34,784 nt of DNA from the NCBI GenBank assembly GCA_012519455.1, contig JAAYQE010000004.1:1-34784 (forward strand). The letters are read 5' to 3'. This DNA is from Syntrophomonadaceae bacterium. Its GTDB lineage: Bacteria; Bacillota; Ch66; Ch109. Position 1 is the first letter of the stretch. Each line of letters opens with the position of its first letter. This document shows, piece by piece, positions 1 to 9,127 of the stretch. The notes beneath the pieces are model-generated. The model saw nothing but the letters and a program-made list of their open reading frames with translations, ran no database searches and had not been told where the DNA came from. The translations under genes and the position numbers were made by a program.

Positions 1-726
1 CGTGTAGGCCTCTTCTAATTCACGTACTTGCCGTATACTATGAATATTTTTACGTTCCCAATCCTGTAAAATCCGTTCAATATACCGTAAATTGCAAGTC
101 CCCTGAATAACCGAAATCCGTAAAGCTTCAATCACTAGTTCAACGGGAAACTGATCACACCAACTAAAGATTAACTCGCCTTCCATCGGGCTTAGGGGTC
201 GACCAAACTCACTTTCAAAAGCATTGTAAACCATCGCCGTAGTTTCCGAAATCGTATTAATATTAGCCCCTTTGACCGTTCTACTATGGTCTAGATTAGC
301 GGTGAAACTTTTTTCCTGTTTGCGTTTTAACGCGCGTTGCTGTTCCTCAAAATCATTATTTCTTTCGATGGCCCAAACCTCGGATAGTTTATCAAAGAGT
401 CCCTCTAGATTATAAATTTCTATGAATTCTAACGTATCCAGATCGATTCGTTTATCAATGGAGATAATCTTTTTTTCCATAAGCTGATTTAAACAGCTTT
501 CGATTTCTTCGACTGGCGTGCTCATTAGATGAGCAAACTTTTCTAGAGTAGGAAAACTATTTTTTTCCGCCAATCTAAAATAAACCAGGTGAAATAAGAC
601 CACTAATTCTATATCCGTTAGGCCAATACTCTTATAGGTGCGTAATAACAGATTAGGAATACTAGTATAACCCTGCGTAAATGAATCCCGACCAAATTGC
701 GCAATTAGATTAATTCGGTTTGCCAA
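1..726 (-). CDS. DnaD-like replication/primosome protein, 3' end truncated by the window edge
   Basis: Open - strand frame from a likely TTG start (CAA at 724-726, purine-rich SD upstream) to position 1: MANRINLIAQFGRDSFTQGYTSIPNLLLRTYKSIGLTDIELVVLFHLVYFRL...LSPMEGELIFSWCDQFPVELVIEALRISVIQGTCNLRYIERILQDWERKNI. Resembles DnaD N-terminal wHTH plus DnaB_2 C-terminal domain. Not in the supplied ORF track. Confidence 0.78.
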   Translation of the reverse strand, partial: MANRINLIAQFGRDSFTQGYTSIPNLLLRTYKSIGLTDIELVVLFHLVYFRLAEKNSFPTLEKFAHLMSTPVEEIESCLNQLMEKKIISIDKRIDLDTLEFIEIYNLEGLFDKLSEVWAIERNNDFEEQQRALKRKQEKSFTANLDHSRTVKGANINTISETTAMVYNAFESEFGRPLSPMEGELIFSWCDQFPVELVIEALRISVIQGTCNLRYIERILQDWERKNIHSIRQVRELEEAYT

Positions 727-747
727 CCCAACCAACCCTTTCCTAAA

Positions 748-764
748 AATGAGCCAGGCTCATT
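748..764. promoter_or_regulatory. Perfect palindrome AATGAGCC-A-GGCTCATT just upstream of the DnaD-like gene
   Basis: 8-bp inverted repeat with 1-nt centre. On the - strand it directly follows TTATAAT (-10-like) and precedes TTTTTAGG, so it could be an operator at +1 or a small terminator. Confidence 0.5.
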
Positions 765-885
765 ATAACATCCGGTCGGGATTTTTCCTAGTTTGACCAA
801 GGTCCTTAAAAAAGCTTGCCGTTGAAGCATCCCCTGGTTTTTTAGCATATTGAATGTTAAGCATAGAAATTAGACCTTAAAGATA

Positions 886-2508
886 TTATATTAGTTCAGG
901 TCCCCCCAGACTACCCGTGGCATACACTTGTTTTTCTAATTCTTTGAGTTGGGTAAGCAGCCATTCGTAATTCCGATCATCCATCTCTTTTTCTACCATT
1001 TCTCGTAATAACATCCGCAGTTGGAAGTAAGAACGCTCGACTTGAACGGCTAGATCTTCTTCCTTCGCGGCCGCAGCCTCTAAGGATGGTGACGCGCCTA
1101 AGCGGATAGTCACGGGCAACAACTCTTTTACTTCCAGCCAATTAGGGATATAGGTTGGTATTTTCGTGTCCTGCGTAATCCTCTGGGCTAGCTCCTCACA
1201 GGCCGCTTCTTCTCCGTGGACTAAAAAAATACAGCCCGGCCCTACCCGAAAACGTTTTACCCAGCGCAATAGATTTTCCCTATCCGAATGACCGGAGAAA
1301 CCTTCTAGGTTACAGATTTCAGCTTGGACCATTACCTCTTCACCGTGTATCCGTACCATTTTTTCCCCATCTAATAAACGGCGTCCAAGCGTTCCTTCGG
1401 CTTGATAACCTACGAATACCACAGAAGACTGTGGACGCCACAAGTTGTGCTTTAAGTGATGTTTAATCCGTCCGGCATCGGCCATACCGCTGGCGGAGAT
1501 AATAATTGCTCCCCCTTTAAGATCATTTAAAGCCCGTGATTCTTCTGCGGACATCGAGTAGGTTAAACCAGGTATTTCAAAGGGGTTATGCCCGCTATTA
1601 ATCATATCTTGCGTTTCGCCATTCATTTCTACCAGGTGCCGACGAAATACTTCAGTAGCGCGTATAGCCAAAGGACTATCAATAATAATCGGTACCGGAG
1701 GTATCGACTTTTCCCTTACGAAAGTACTCAAAGTATAAATTAAATCCTGAGTTCTCTCTACCGCAAAGGCGGGGATAACTACATTCCCCCCTCGTCCCAG
1801 GGTGTTTACAATAATATTGCGAAACTCTTCCTCGTTATTGTGTTTTTCTTTATGCATGCGATCCCCATAAGTACATTCTAAAAATAGATAATCAGCACTT
1901 TCTATAATCGTTGGGTCCTTCATTAAAGGTCGGTTATAGTTACCTACATCACCGCTAAAAACTAGTTTCGTCTCCTGGTCCTGCTCGTGGATCCAGATTT
2001 CGATTAAAGAAGAACCTAAGATATGTCCGGCATCCTGGAATCGCACGGTTATTTCTGGAGAAATAGTCAGGGTTTCACCATAACTAATCCTACGAAACTG
2101 CTGTAAGCAACCTTCGGCATCTTCAACTTTATAAATAGGCGTGATTAAGGGTTTACCCGCCCGCTTAAATTTTCGGTTCTTCCGTTCTACCTCCATCTCT
2201 TGAATATGAGCGCTGTCCGGCAACATTATCCCACATAAATCAGCAGTAGCGGCTGTACAATAGATTGGCCCTCTAAAGCCGTAACGGTATAATTTAGGAA
2301 TCATCCCAGAATGATCAATATGCGCGTGGGTGAGCAACACAAAATCAATTTGAGCCGGGTCAAATAAAAAACTAGCGTAGTTTCTTTCCTTAAGAGCCTT
2401 TGAGCCTTGAAACATTCCACAGTCAATTAAAAACCGGGACTTTTGCGTCTCAATCAGATAACAAGAACCAGTTACAGTACGGGTTGCGCCTAAGAACTGT
2501 ACTTTCAC
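886..2508 (-). CDS. MBL-fold/beta-CASP RNA-processing exonuclease-like protein
   Basis: 540 aa; MKVQFLGATRTVTGSCYLIE, HAHIDHSG metal-binding motif, ECTYGDR, SGHSDRENLL and C-terminal VHGEE typical of beta-CASP MBL proteins. Confidence 0.9.
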   Translation of the reverse strand: MKVQFLGATRTVTGSCYLIETQKSRFLIDCGMFQGSKALKERNYASFLFDPAQIDFVLLTHAHIDHSGMIPKLYRYGFRGPIYCTAATADLCGIMLPDSAHIQEMEVERKNRKFKRAGKPLITPIYKVEDAEGCLQQFRRISYGETLTISPEITVRFQDAGHILGSSLIEIWIHEQDQETKLVFSGDVGNYNRPLMKDPTIIESADYLFLECTYGDRMHKEKHNNEEEFRNIIVNTLGRGGNVVIPAFAVERTQDLIYTLSTFVREKSIPPVPIIIDSPLAIRATEVFRRHLVEMNGETQDMINSGHNPFEIPGLTYSMSAEESRALNDLKGGAIIISASGMADAGRIKHHLKHNLWRPQSSVVFVGYQAEGTLGRRLLDGEKMVRIHGEEVMVQAEICNLEGFSGHSDRENLLRWVKRFRVGPGCIFLVHGEEAACEELAQRITQDTKIPTYIPNWLEVKELLPVTIRLGASPSLEAAAAKEEDLAVQVERSYFQLRMLLREMVEKEMDDRNYEWLLTQLKELEKQVYATGSLGGPELI

Positions 2509-2540
2509 GTCTGTTGCCTCCTTAAAATGGTAAATAGCTG

Positions 2541-3017
2541 CTACATGGCCCGTATTTTATTGCCTCGGTTATCCCCCTGGGTTAAACTTTTATAGGTCTC
2601 GAACATTTCAATTACTTCCAATCGGGTTCTTTCTAAATTCCCGTTACGGGCGGCTTCATAAATATGGTTTAGTCCCAAAAAAACCCCTTCTAAAACTCCG
2701 TCAAACACCTCGAAATTTTCTAAAAGCGGAGCGTATTTGTCGTAAAAATGTTCATATACCCCTAGGCAAATATTTTTGATTCTACGTACTCGTTCCATAG
2801 ATTCAGCACAATAAGAATCCGTTGACTCGGACAGTAGATACAAACTCTGTAAGTTATTAAAAAACCAAGGATTATTTATCAACTGAGAATAAAGTTCATA
2901 TCGACACTGCTGAACTACCAAATAACTCAGATAAGATTGTAGTTGCCGCCGGCTATCTGGGGGCAAGATCGCATACTGGTTAAGTATTTGGATCTCGGAT
3001 AAACTTAAACTATTCAT
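2541..3017 (-). CDS. Hypothetical protein
   Basis: 158 aa ORF with SD-like AAGGAGGATCAAG before the ATG; no family recognised. Confidence 0.7.
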   Translation of the reverse strand: MNSLSLSEIQILNQYAILPPDSRRQLQSYLSYLVVQQCRYELYSQLINNPWFFNNLQSLYLLSESTDSYCAESMERVRRIKNICLGVYEHFYDKYAPLLENFEVFDGVLEGVFLGLNHIYEAARNGNLERTRLEVIEMFETYKSLTQGDNRGNKIRAM

Positions 3018-3097
3018 ACTTGATCCTCCTTAGCAGGTAGTTTAAACCAGCAGACTTCATCTTTAGCTAAGATTACCGATTTTAGCTTTACGTAAAT

Positions 3098-3119
3098 CAA
3101 AAAAGGCGGTTCTGCCGCC
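3098..3119 (-). terminator. Rho-independent terminator of the aminotransferase operon
   Basis: - strand GGCGGCAGAACCGCC followed by TTTTTT; lies 3' of the 3256-4524 stop. Confidence 0.8.
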
Positions 3120-3255
3120 ATTTTTGGTTGAGGCCGGGTGATTATTTCGACGCTGGAAAACACAAATCCTGCCTAAAACGAAAGAGGATTAACAAGAATT
3201 TTATGCTAGTTTATTGCTTTTTTCGACTAATTTCCTTTATAATTAATTTTTACCA

Positions 3256-4524
3256 TTACAACAATCGAGAAACAAAACACCTTATTCTCTCTAAAGCTTC
3301 TTCAATATCGCGGGGGGCAGCGGCATAACAACACCGAATAAATCCTTCCCCAACTTGTCCGAAAGCACTCCCGGGTACTACCGCTACTTTTTCCTCCATT
3401 AATAACCTTTCCGCAAATTCCTCACTGGTAAGGCCGGTCTGTTGAATGGACGGGAACATATAAAAGGCACCTTGAGGCTCAAAACAGTTTAATCCCAGAC
3501 TACGAAAACCACGGAGCATCATCCGGCGTCTTTGGTCATAAGAGCGGATCATTTTTTGCATTTCCGGTTCGCCCCGACGCAAGGCCTCAATGCCGGCCCG
3601 TTGGGCTTGCGTGGGAGCACACATAATAGCATACTGATGAATTTTACACATCGCTTCGATAATTGGCTTCGGGCCAGCCGTATAACCCAAACGCCAGCCG
3701 GTCATTGCAAAGGCCTTAGAAAATCCGTTCATTACCAGGGTACGGTCAAACATACCCTCTAGGCTGGCGATAGAAACGTGCTGTCCTTCATAGGTCAACT
3801 CCGCATAAATCTCATCCGATATCACTAGCAAGTTATGCTCATTTACTACTTGCGCAATCGGCTCCAGGTCTTCCTGCCGCATAACCGCCCCGGTCGGATT
3901 ACTGGGAAAAGCGAGTACCAAAACCTTGCTCCGCGGCGTCAAGGCAGCCCGTAAAGCGTCGGCCGTCAGCCGAAATTCATCTTCAGCCCGAGTAGGCACG
4001 CCCACTGGAACCCCTCCGGCCAATATCGCACACGGACGATAAGAAACAAAACAAGGTTCGGGAATCAAAACCTCATCCCCCGGATTAAGTACCGTACGAA
4101 AAGCGAGATCAACAGCTTCACTAACGCCTACTGTGACCAGAATCTCATTTTCCGGTGCATAGTCAAGATTAAAACGTCGATAAAGGTAACGAGCTATTTC
4201 TTCCCGTAATTCAGGCATGCCCCAGTTAGAAGTATAACTAGTATGACCCTTCTCCAGGTAATAAACGGAAGCCTCCCGGATATGCCAGGGAGTAACAAAG
4301 TCCGGTTCGCCAATTCCTAAAGATATTACGCCCTCGGTCTGGGATACTAAATCGAAAAACTTACGAATCCCCGAAGGCGGAAGGGCTTGAACTACTGGTG
4401 AAATACAGGCCGCCGGGTCCCAAATTTTTGTCGAACCAACCGGCTTCTGGTCGGATCCCCGAGATATAAGCTTCGGCAAAAAACTATCTTTTTTAGCCAC
4501 ATTACCACCCCCGTGCCCGGTCAT
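3256..4524 (-). CDS. Class I PLP-dependent aminotransferase (alanine aminotransferase AlaT-like)
   Basis: GIGEPDFVTPWHIREA, YTSNWGMPELREEIA, SNPTGAVM, and NGFSKAFAMTGWRLGY with the PLP lysine. Start overlaps the upstream Lrp-type stop as ATGA (4521-4524); a downstream GTG start is also possible. Confidence 0.9.
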   Translation of the reverse strand: MTGHGGGNVAKKDSFLPKLISRGSDQKPVGSTKIWDPAACISPVVQALPPSGIRKFFDLVSQTEGVISLGIGEPDFVTPWHIREASVYYLEKGHTSYTSNWGMPELREEIARYLYRRFNLDYAPENEILVTVGVSEAVDLAFRTVLNPGDEVLIPEPCFVSYRPCAILAGGVPVGVPTRAEDEFRLTADALRAALTPRSKVLVLAFPSNPTGAVMRQEDLEPIAQVVNEHNLLVISDEIYAELTYEGQHVSIASLEGMFDRTLVMNGFSKAFAMTGWRLGYTAGPKPIIEAMCKIHQYAIMCAPTQAQRAGIEALRRGEPEMQKMIRSYDQRRRMMLRGFRSLGLNCFEPQGAFYMFPSIQQTGLTSEEFAERLLMEEKVAVVPGSAFGQVGEGFIRCCYAAAPRDIEEALERIRCFVSRLL

Positions 4525-5000
4525 GGGGTCACCACCAATCTGAAGTCCTCTTCGTTATTTTCAAAAATTACGCCATCTTGTTTATACTTTTTTAAGACAA
4601 AATGGGTCGTGGTCCCCTGGACATGCTCCAGAGTCGCTAATTTTTCCGCAACAAAAAAGGCTACTTCCTTCATGTTTTTTCCTTCAATAGTTACTAAAAG
4701 ATCATAAGTACCCGACATCAAGTATACACTTTTTACTTGAGGGAAGCGATAAATGCGTTCAGCCACCTTTTCAAAACCTACTTCTCGTTCGGGAATAACC
4801 CGAACCTCAATTACCGCGGTTACCCCATTACCCCCAACCCGATCCCAATTAACCAGGGTTTTATACCCCAATACCACCTTTTCTTTTTCTAATTGCCGCA
4901 ATACCCGCTTAACCTCTCCCGGGTCTAGATCCAAACGGACCGCAATTTCCTCCGGGCGAATCCGGCCATCCTGTTCCAGCAATTCTAGTATTTCGCGCAA
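4521..5000 (-). CDS. Lrp/AsnC family transcriptional regulator (AlaR-like by context)
   Basis: N-terminal HTH (LREILELLEQDGRIRPEEIAVRLDLDPGEVKRVLRQLEKEKVVLGY) plus RAM/AsnC C-terminal domain (VKSVYLMSGTYDLLVTIEG). Likely TTG start at 5000 with AAAGGAGGG SD; the track's 5060 start is probably too long. Confidence 0.88.
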   Translation of the reverse strand: MREILELLEQDGRIRPEEIAVRLDLDPGEVKRVLRQLEKEKVVLGYKTLVNWDRVGGNGVTAVIEVRVIPEREVGFEKVAERIYRFPQVKSVYLMSGTYDLLVTIEGKNMKEVAFFVAEKLATLEHVQGTTTHFVLKKYKQDGVIFENNEEDFRLVVTP

Positions 5001-5116
5001 AAGCGAACCCTCCTTTACCAAAAAAGATAATGAAATTTTAAAACAAATAACGTAAATCATAATGAATCGGCGTCAAATTATTAACCAATCAGAAAGTAAA
5101 AATATTTCTGTACAAA

Positions 5117-5377
5117 TAAAAAAGCCTCTCTCCTTTATAAAGGGACGAGAGACTATCTCGCGGTACCACCCTAATTGGCATAGGCCCACCTCAATCATCC
5201 CGGATAACGGAGGGACCGGGCGGACCTACTTGGTTAATCCCAGGCAACCTTTCGACCGCCAGCTTCCGGGGGGCTTTCCCTGTTCCCTCTGATCGGTCTT
5301 CCACCGTCACCGACTCTCTAAACAGAGGTTGCATACAGTTTTTTCCCGGTCATTGCTTAAACCTTTTAATTTTTCTA
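5117..5377 (-). promoter_or_regulatory. T-box riboswitch leader with terminator/antiterminator
   Basis: - strand T-box sequence AGGGTGGTACCGCG (5159-5172), Stem I distal signature AGAGAGTCGGTGACGGTGGAAGACCGA, terminator hairpin GTCTCTC...GAGAGGC (5124-5153) followed by TTTTTT; immediately upstream of the Lrp-type gene. Confidence 0.93.
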
Positions 5378-5382
5378 TAAAA

Positions 5383-5411
5383 ATTTTAGCACTGGAATTA
5401 ACCGAAGTCAA
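5383..5411 (-). promoter_or_regulatory. SigA-type promoter for the T-box transcript
   Basis: - strand TTGACT-17 bp-TAAAAT just 5' of the leader. Confidence 0.7.
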
Positions 5412-5431
5412 TTACCGGATTGTCCTTTTTC

Positions 5432-6193
5432 CTAAAACGAAGGAGCCTGTCGCCAAATCTGCCGCTGCACGGCCCGATGGTTAGTTGCTTGTTCTGGAGA
5501 CAAAATTACCAAGGATATTTGATGTTGTTTCCAGAAAAGTCGATTTCGACGGGACGAGCCCCTAGCCGGCTTTTCCCAATCAAAGGCTAACCGTGCTTGC
5601 GGCAAATACCAAAGTACGGACCGTCCATCTTTGGTGTAATTGGGAATCATCTTGCACTCAGGAAACAAAACGGATAAGGACCATTCTAGGGGATCCATCG
5701 ATGGCGCCGTTATTACAACTGGGGCTGGTGGCGCTGACGCCGATATTTCCTCCTTCTCCACGGGTAATTCTGGCCATCCATTAACCCTATTGGCCGGTAC
5801 CCCGTTGGCCGGTAGCATCGGTAGTGGTGGCGGGAGTTCAACTGCCACTGCTTCAGTCGGCTCAAAAGGCAAAAGGTCATTCTCTCCCCGATACTGCCGA
5901 ATCCCTTCCATAATTATTTCCTCTAGGTTAGCGGACAAGTCCGGAAAATTACTCCACACGACTGGGTCGGCTAATTTTTGTCTAAGCATCTCGCGTACCG
6001 CTACCTCTAAATAATTGATGGCCTCAGGAAATACCTCCATAAATAGGGCCATTAATTCTTTAACTACGCTTACATTCCATTCCCAACGCTGCTGTTCCCC
6101 ATCAATCGATCTACTGGTAATTAAGCTGTTAATTAGGTTATCCGCTTTCTCCAGAATTTCTTTTTCCTTCTGGCGCTGTTCTAAGGTATCCAT
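5432..6193 (-). CDS. Hypothetical protein: helical N-terminus, Pro-rich linker, C-terminal possible nuclease-like fold
   Basis: ORF with AGGTGAG SD before MDTLEQRQKEKEI; low-complexity LPPPLPMLPANG linker; C-terminus SVLWYLPQARLAFDWEKP...RRNRLFWKQHQISLVIL. Confidence 0.75.
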   Translation of the reverse strand: MDTLEQRQKEKEILEKADNLINSLITSRSIDGEQQRWEWNVSVVKELMALFMEVFPEAINYLEVAVREMLRQKLADPVVWSNFPDLSANLEEIIMEGIRQYRGENDLLPFEPTEAVAVELPPPLPMLPANGVPANRVNGWPELPVEKEEISASAPPAPVVITAPSMDPLEWSLSVLFPECKMIPNYTKDGRSVLWYLPQARLAFDWEKPARGSSRRNRLFWKQHQISLVILSPEQATNHRAVQRQIWRQAPSF

Positions 6194-6275
6194 ATTTCTC
6201 ACCTGCCGGTACCTTTATATATTAGATAATTATTCCAGAGATGTTAAAAAATAACCCTCTTTTTACAGCATTAAA

Positions 6276-7400
6276 CTACACCTTTCGCAGGTTGAATTTT
6301 AGATAATTATTAACTTGGTTCGCCACCTGTTTCCCCTGTTTTAAGGTAGTTGGTAGATCAGCCGGGCCCCTACAGGTCCCTGCTGAAAAAACGCCCGGCA
6401 TCCATTCCCGGCCGGATCGATCCTCCGGACTGATTGTTTCTAAAAATCCTCCGGCATCCAAGTTTAAGCCTAATTGCTGACTTACCCGGTGATTAAAATC
6501 GCCGGCCGTTATCCCTACCGACAAGACTACTAGGTCATATTCATTACTTTGCTGTTTACCAGATGCAGGAAGTTCCCAGTCAAGTACTACTTTTTGTCCC
6601 GGATATTGATAGACTCGGGCCGGGATACTCCGTATTCTTTTTATTCCTGGCGGGGTGGCTTGCAGGACCATTTCTGGAGGTAAAAGGCGCTGCTGCTCCT
6701 GAAAATTCATATAAAAAAGATTAATCTCTATTTCTGGAAATTCCCACTTCATGCGCTGGGCCATCCGTAACGCGTAACTACAGCAGACTTTCGAACAGTA
6801 AGGATTTCCCGCCCGACGATCTCGGCTCCCTACACACTGAATAAAAGCTACGCGCTGTAATTGTCCATAGACAGCGGACAAGGTGCTGTGCTTTAGCCAC
6901 ACCTGCTCCAAGTCTAAACTAGAAACTACTCCAGCATAACGGCCGTAACCAAATTCCCCACGTAACTCCGCGGGAAAGACCTTAAAACCGGTAGCAATAA
7001 TTACCGCTTCTACCTGGTAAGCAGTAAGCGAAAATTCTGACTCCTCCTTATCCGAATTAGACCCGGCTGATTGGACCTGTACCGTATACTGCCGGCGTCC
7101 CCGGCCAGGTCCGGCTTCATGATCTCCTTGCTGCTCCCCTTGAACCGTAATCTCCCGAACTTCATGACCAGTACGTACAGTTAGGCCAGGCTGATTAATC
7201 ACCTCGTTTTTCAGTTGGAGCGGCAGACAAGCTCCACACTTTTGACATTGATCAGTCGCCACACAGGCTAAGTGCAGCGCCTGTCCCCCTAGCTCTTCTT
7301 TCTTTTCAATTAATAATACTTGATACCCCATGCGAGCCAGTTCCAGAGAGGCGGCCATTCCCGCCGTTCCTCCCCCGGCAACAAGTACTTGATATTCCAT
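6276..7400 (-). CDS. HdrA-like FAD oxidoreductase lacking the C-terminal ferredoxin domain
   Basis: 374 aa; FAD motif VAGGGTAGMAASLELARMGYQVLLIEK, CVATDQCQKCGAC, YGYGRY, and CVGSRDRRAGNPYCSKVCCSYA, diagnostic of HdrA; ends soon after FSAGTCRGPADLPTTLKQG. Confidence 0.87.
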   Translation of the reverse strand: MEYQVLVAGGGTAGMAASLELARMGYQVLLIEKKEELGGQALHLACVATDQCQKCGACLPLQLKNEVINQPGLTVRTGHEVREITVQGEQQGDHEAGPGRGRRQYTVQVQSAGSNSDKEESEFSLTAYQVEAVIIATGFKVFPAELRGEFGYGRYAGVVSSLDLEQVWLKHSTLSAVYGQLQRVAFIQCVGSRDRRAGNPYCSKVCCSYALRMAQRMKWEFPEIEINLFYMNFQEQQRLLPPEMVLQATPPGIKRIRSIPARVYQYPGQKVVLDWELPASGKQQSNEYDLVVLSVGITAGDFNHRVSQQLGLNLDAGGFLETISPEDRSGREWMPGVFSAGTCRGPADLPTTLKQGKQVANQVNNYLKFNLRKV

Positions 7401-7437
7401 TTAGTCCCTTTTACTCCCTTTTAATATACTTTTGCCG

Positions 7438-8364
7438 TTAGCTTTCGTCACACTCGGGTCGAGGATACAAACCGGCCTTTTGGACGATCATCGGGATAAT
7501 TTCTTCCCAGGCTACCGCCATTAAATGTACGCCGGCCACGCCTTTAATTTGCCGCACTTGATGAATTTGTTCTACTACTAACTCGACGGCTTCCGCTTTA
7601 ACCTCCTCAGCCTTTTCCAACCGCTGGCAAATTTCTTCGGAAACCATCATGCCCGCGACATTTTTTTGCATATACCGGGCCATGCGAGCTGATTTAATCG
7701 GCATTAAACCGGCTAGAATATAAGTACGCTCATGGAGGCCCCTTTCTCTTACCTTTTCCATAAAGCGCTCAAATCTTTCCATATCTAAGATCGCCTGGGT
7801 CTGAACAAAATCGGCCCCGGCTGCAACTTTCTTCTCTAAGCGTATGGCTCGAAATTCAAAAGGATCGGCAAAAGGATTGGCTACACAACCAATAAACATG
7901 GCGGGACGGACCTTCATTTCCTCTCCACAGAGAAAGCGGCCTTCATCCCGCATCTGACGTACCGTATGAATTAATTGAATAGAATCTAAATCATAAACGT
8001 TCTTGGCCTCCGGATGATTCCCAAAACTTTGATGATCCCCGGTTAAACATAAGACATTCTTAATTCCGAGCGCCGCCGCCCCTAGCAAATCTGACTGTAA
8101 ACCGATACGATTTCGATCCCGGCAGGTCATTTGCAATACCGGATCTAACCCCTGGGTTACCAAAATGCTGCTAGCCGCTAAACTAGATAAACGAACAATG
8201 GCGGTTTGATTATCCGTTACGTTGTAAGCGTCTGCGTAGCCGTTTAAGGTCTCACTGTGTCGCTTGATCACCTCAGCATCACAGCTTTTGGGAGGACCAA
8301 TTTCCGTACAAACCGCAAAATGACCGGCCTTTAGTACTTTTTCTAAATTACTCCCCGATTTCAT
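7438..8364 (-). CDS. metF: 5,10-methylenetetrahydrofolate reductase, MetF family
   Basis: 308 aa; AVCTEIGPPKSCDAEV, LSSLAASSILVTQGLDPVLQMTCRDRNRIGLQSDLLGAAALGIKNVLCLTGDHQSFG, GADFVQTQAILDMERF. Confidence 0.93.
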   Translation of the reverse strand: MKSGSNLEKVLKAGHFAVCTEIGPPKSCDAEVIKRHSETLNGYADAYNVTDNQTAIVRLSSLAASSILVTQGLDPVLQMTCRDRNRIGLQSDLLGAAALGIKNVLCLTGDHQSFGNHPEAKNVYDLDSIQLIHTVRQMRDEGRFLCGEEMKVRPAMFIGCVANPFADPFEFRAIRLEKKVAAGADFVQTQAILDMERFERFMEKVRERGLHERTYILAGLMPIKSARMARYMQKNVAGMMVSEEICQRLEKAEEVKAEAVELVVEQIHQVRQIKGVAGVHLMAVAWEEIIPMIVQKAGLYPRPECDES

Positions 8365-8366
8365 AT

Positions 8367-9050
8367 CTACACCTCATCCTCCCAATCTTCCCGAATCAAC
8401 CGGCGAGGTCCACCGTCTCGATCTTTCGCCCAATTTTTCGGTAAAGCTAAGCTTTGCAAACTATCTAAACGATTCAGGCGGGCTAGCCGTTCATAGATTA
8501 AATGCCAGGCACATTCTACCCCATTCCCGATTTCACACATGCCTTCCTGTGATCCCCCACAAGGACCATTGAGTAAATTTTTGGCGCAGCGAGCAATTGG
8601 ACAGATAGCTCCCGTACTATCTAAAATACATTGACCACAAGCGTGACAACGTTCTACCCATACCCCACTTCGCTCCGGCATCCCTAAAAAACTAGTATTC
8701 AACCCGGGTAATACCGGGAGATGAGGAAAGCACTCGGCTAAAGCCTGAACCCCAATGCCACAGGCTAAAGAAACCAGCCCTTCTACAGCCTGCTCCTGTG
8801 GATAAGAACGTTGCAAGGGACGAATAAATTCATATTCACACTGGCGCTCTACCATCTCCTCAAAGACGACCAGCTCCCGACCCCGCTCATGCGCGGCTAG
8901 CCGTAAAGCAGCCGCTAAAACCGCTACTTCTTTCGCTCCCCCGGCCATACATACGGTCACGCAACCTCGACAACCGATGAGGGCTATCCGTTTAAAGGGT
9001 TCAATCATCTGCCAAATATCCGTAATCGATTTTCTTTCTGCAATAATCAA
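8367..9050 (-). CDS. metV: MetV-type zinc-finger partner of MetF (MTHFR C-terminal domain family)
   Basis: 227 aa; IGCRGCVTVCMAGG, ERCHACGQCILDSTGAICPIARCAKNLLNGPCGGSQEGMCEI. Directly upstream of metF (2-nt gap). Confidence 0.9.
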   Translation of the reverse strand: MIIAERKSITDIWQMIEPFKRIALIGCRGCVTVCMAGGAKEVAVLAAALRLAAHERGRELVVFEEMVERQCEYEFIRPLQRSYPQEQAVEGLVSLACGIGVQALAECFPHLPVLPGLNTSFLGMPERSGVWVERCHACGQCILDSTGAICPIARCAKNLLNGPCGGSQEGMCEIGNGVECAWHLIYERLARLNRLDSLQSLALPKNWAKDRDGGPRRLIREDWEDEV

Positions 9051-9127
9051 AATTACCCGCCCCCCAACTCCTGTCTTACTATGAGAAGATACCGTTAAAG
9101 GTTACCCTAAGGGATATTCAGAAGCGA

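Noticed and set aside
5062-5292. + strand 76-aa ORF
   Set aside because: Antisense of the T-box leader; no coding signals.
5124-5378. Serine (AGC) specifier assignment for the T-box
   Set aside because: AGC is present in the specifier strand, but the T-box bulge TGGT predicts discriminator A, inconsistent with G73 of bacterial tRNA-Ser; alanine GCC preferred.
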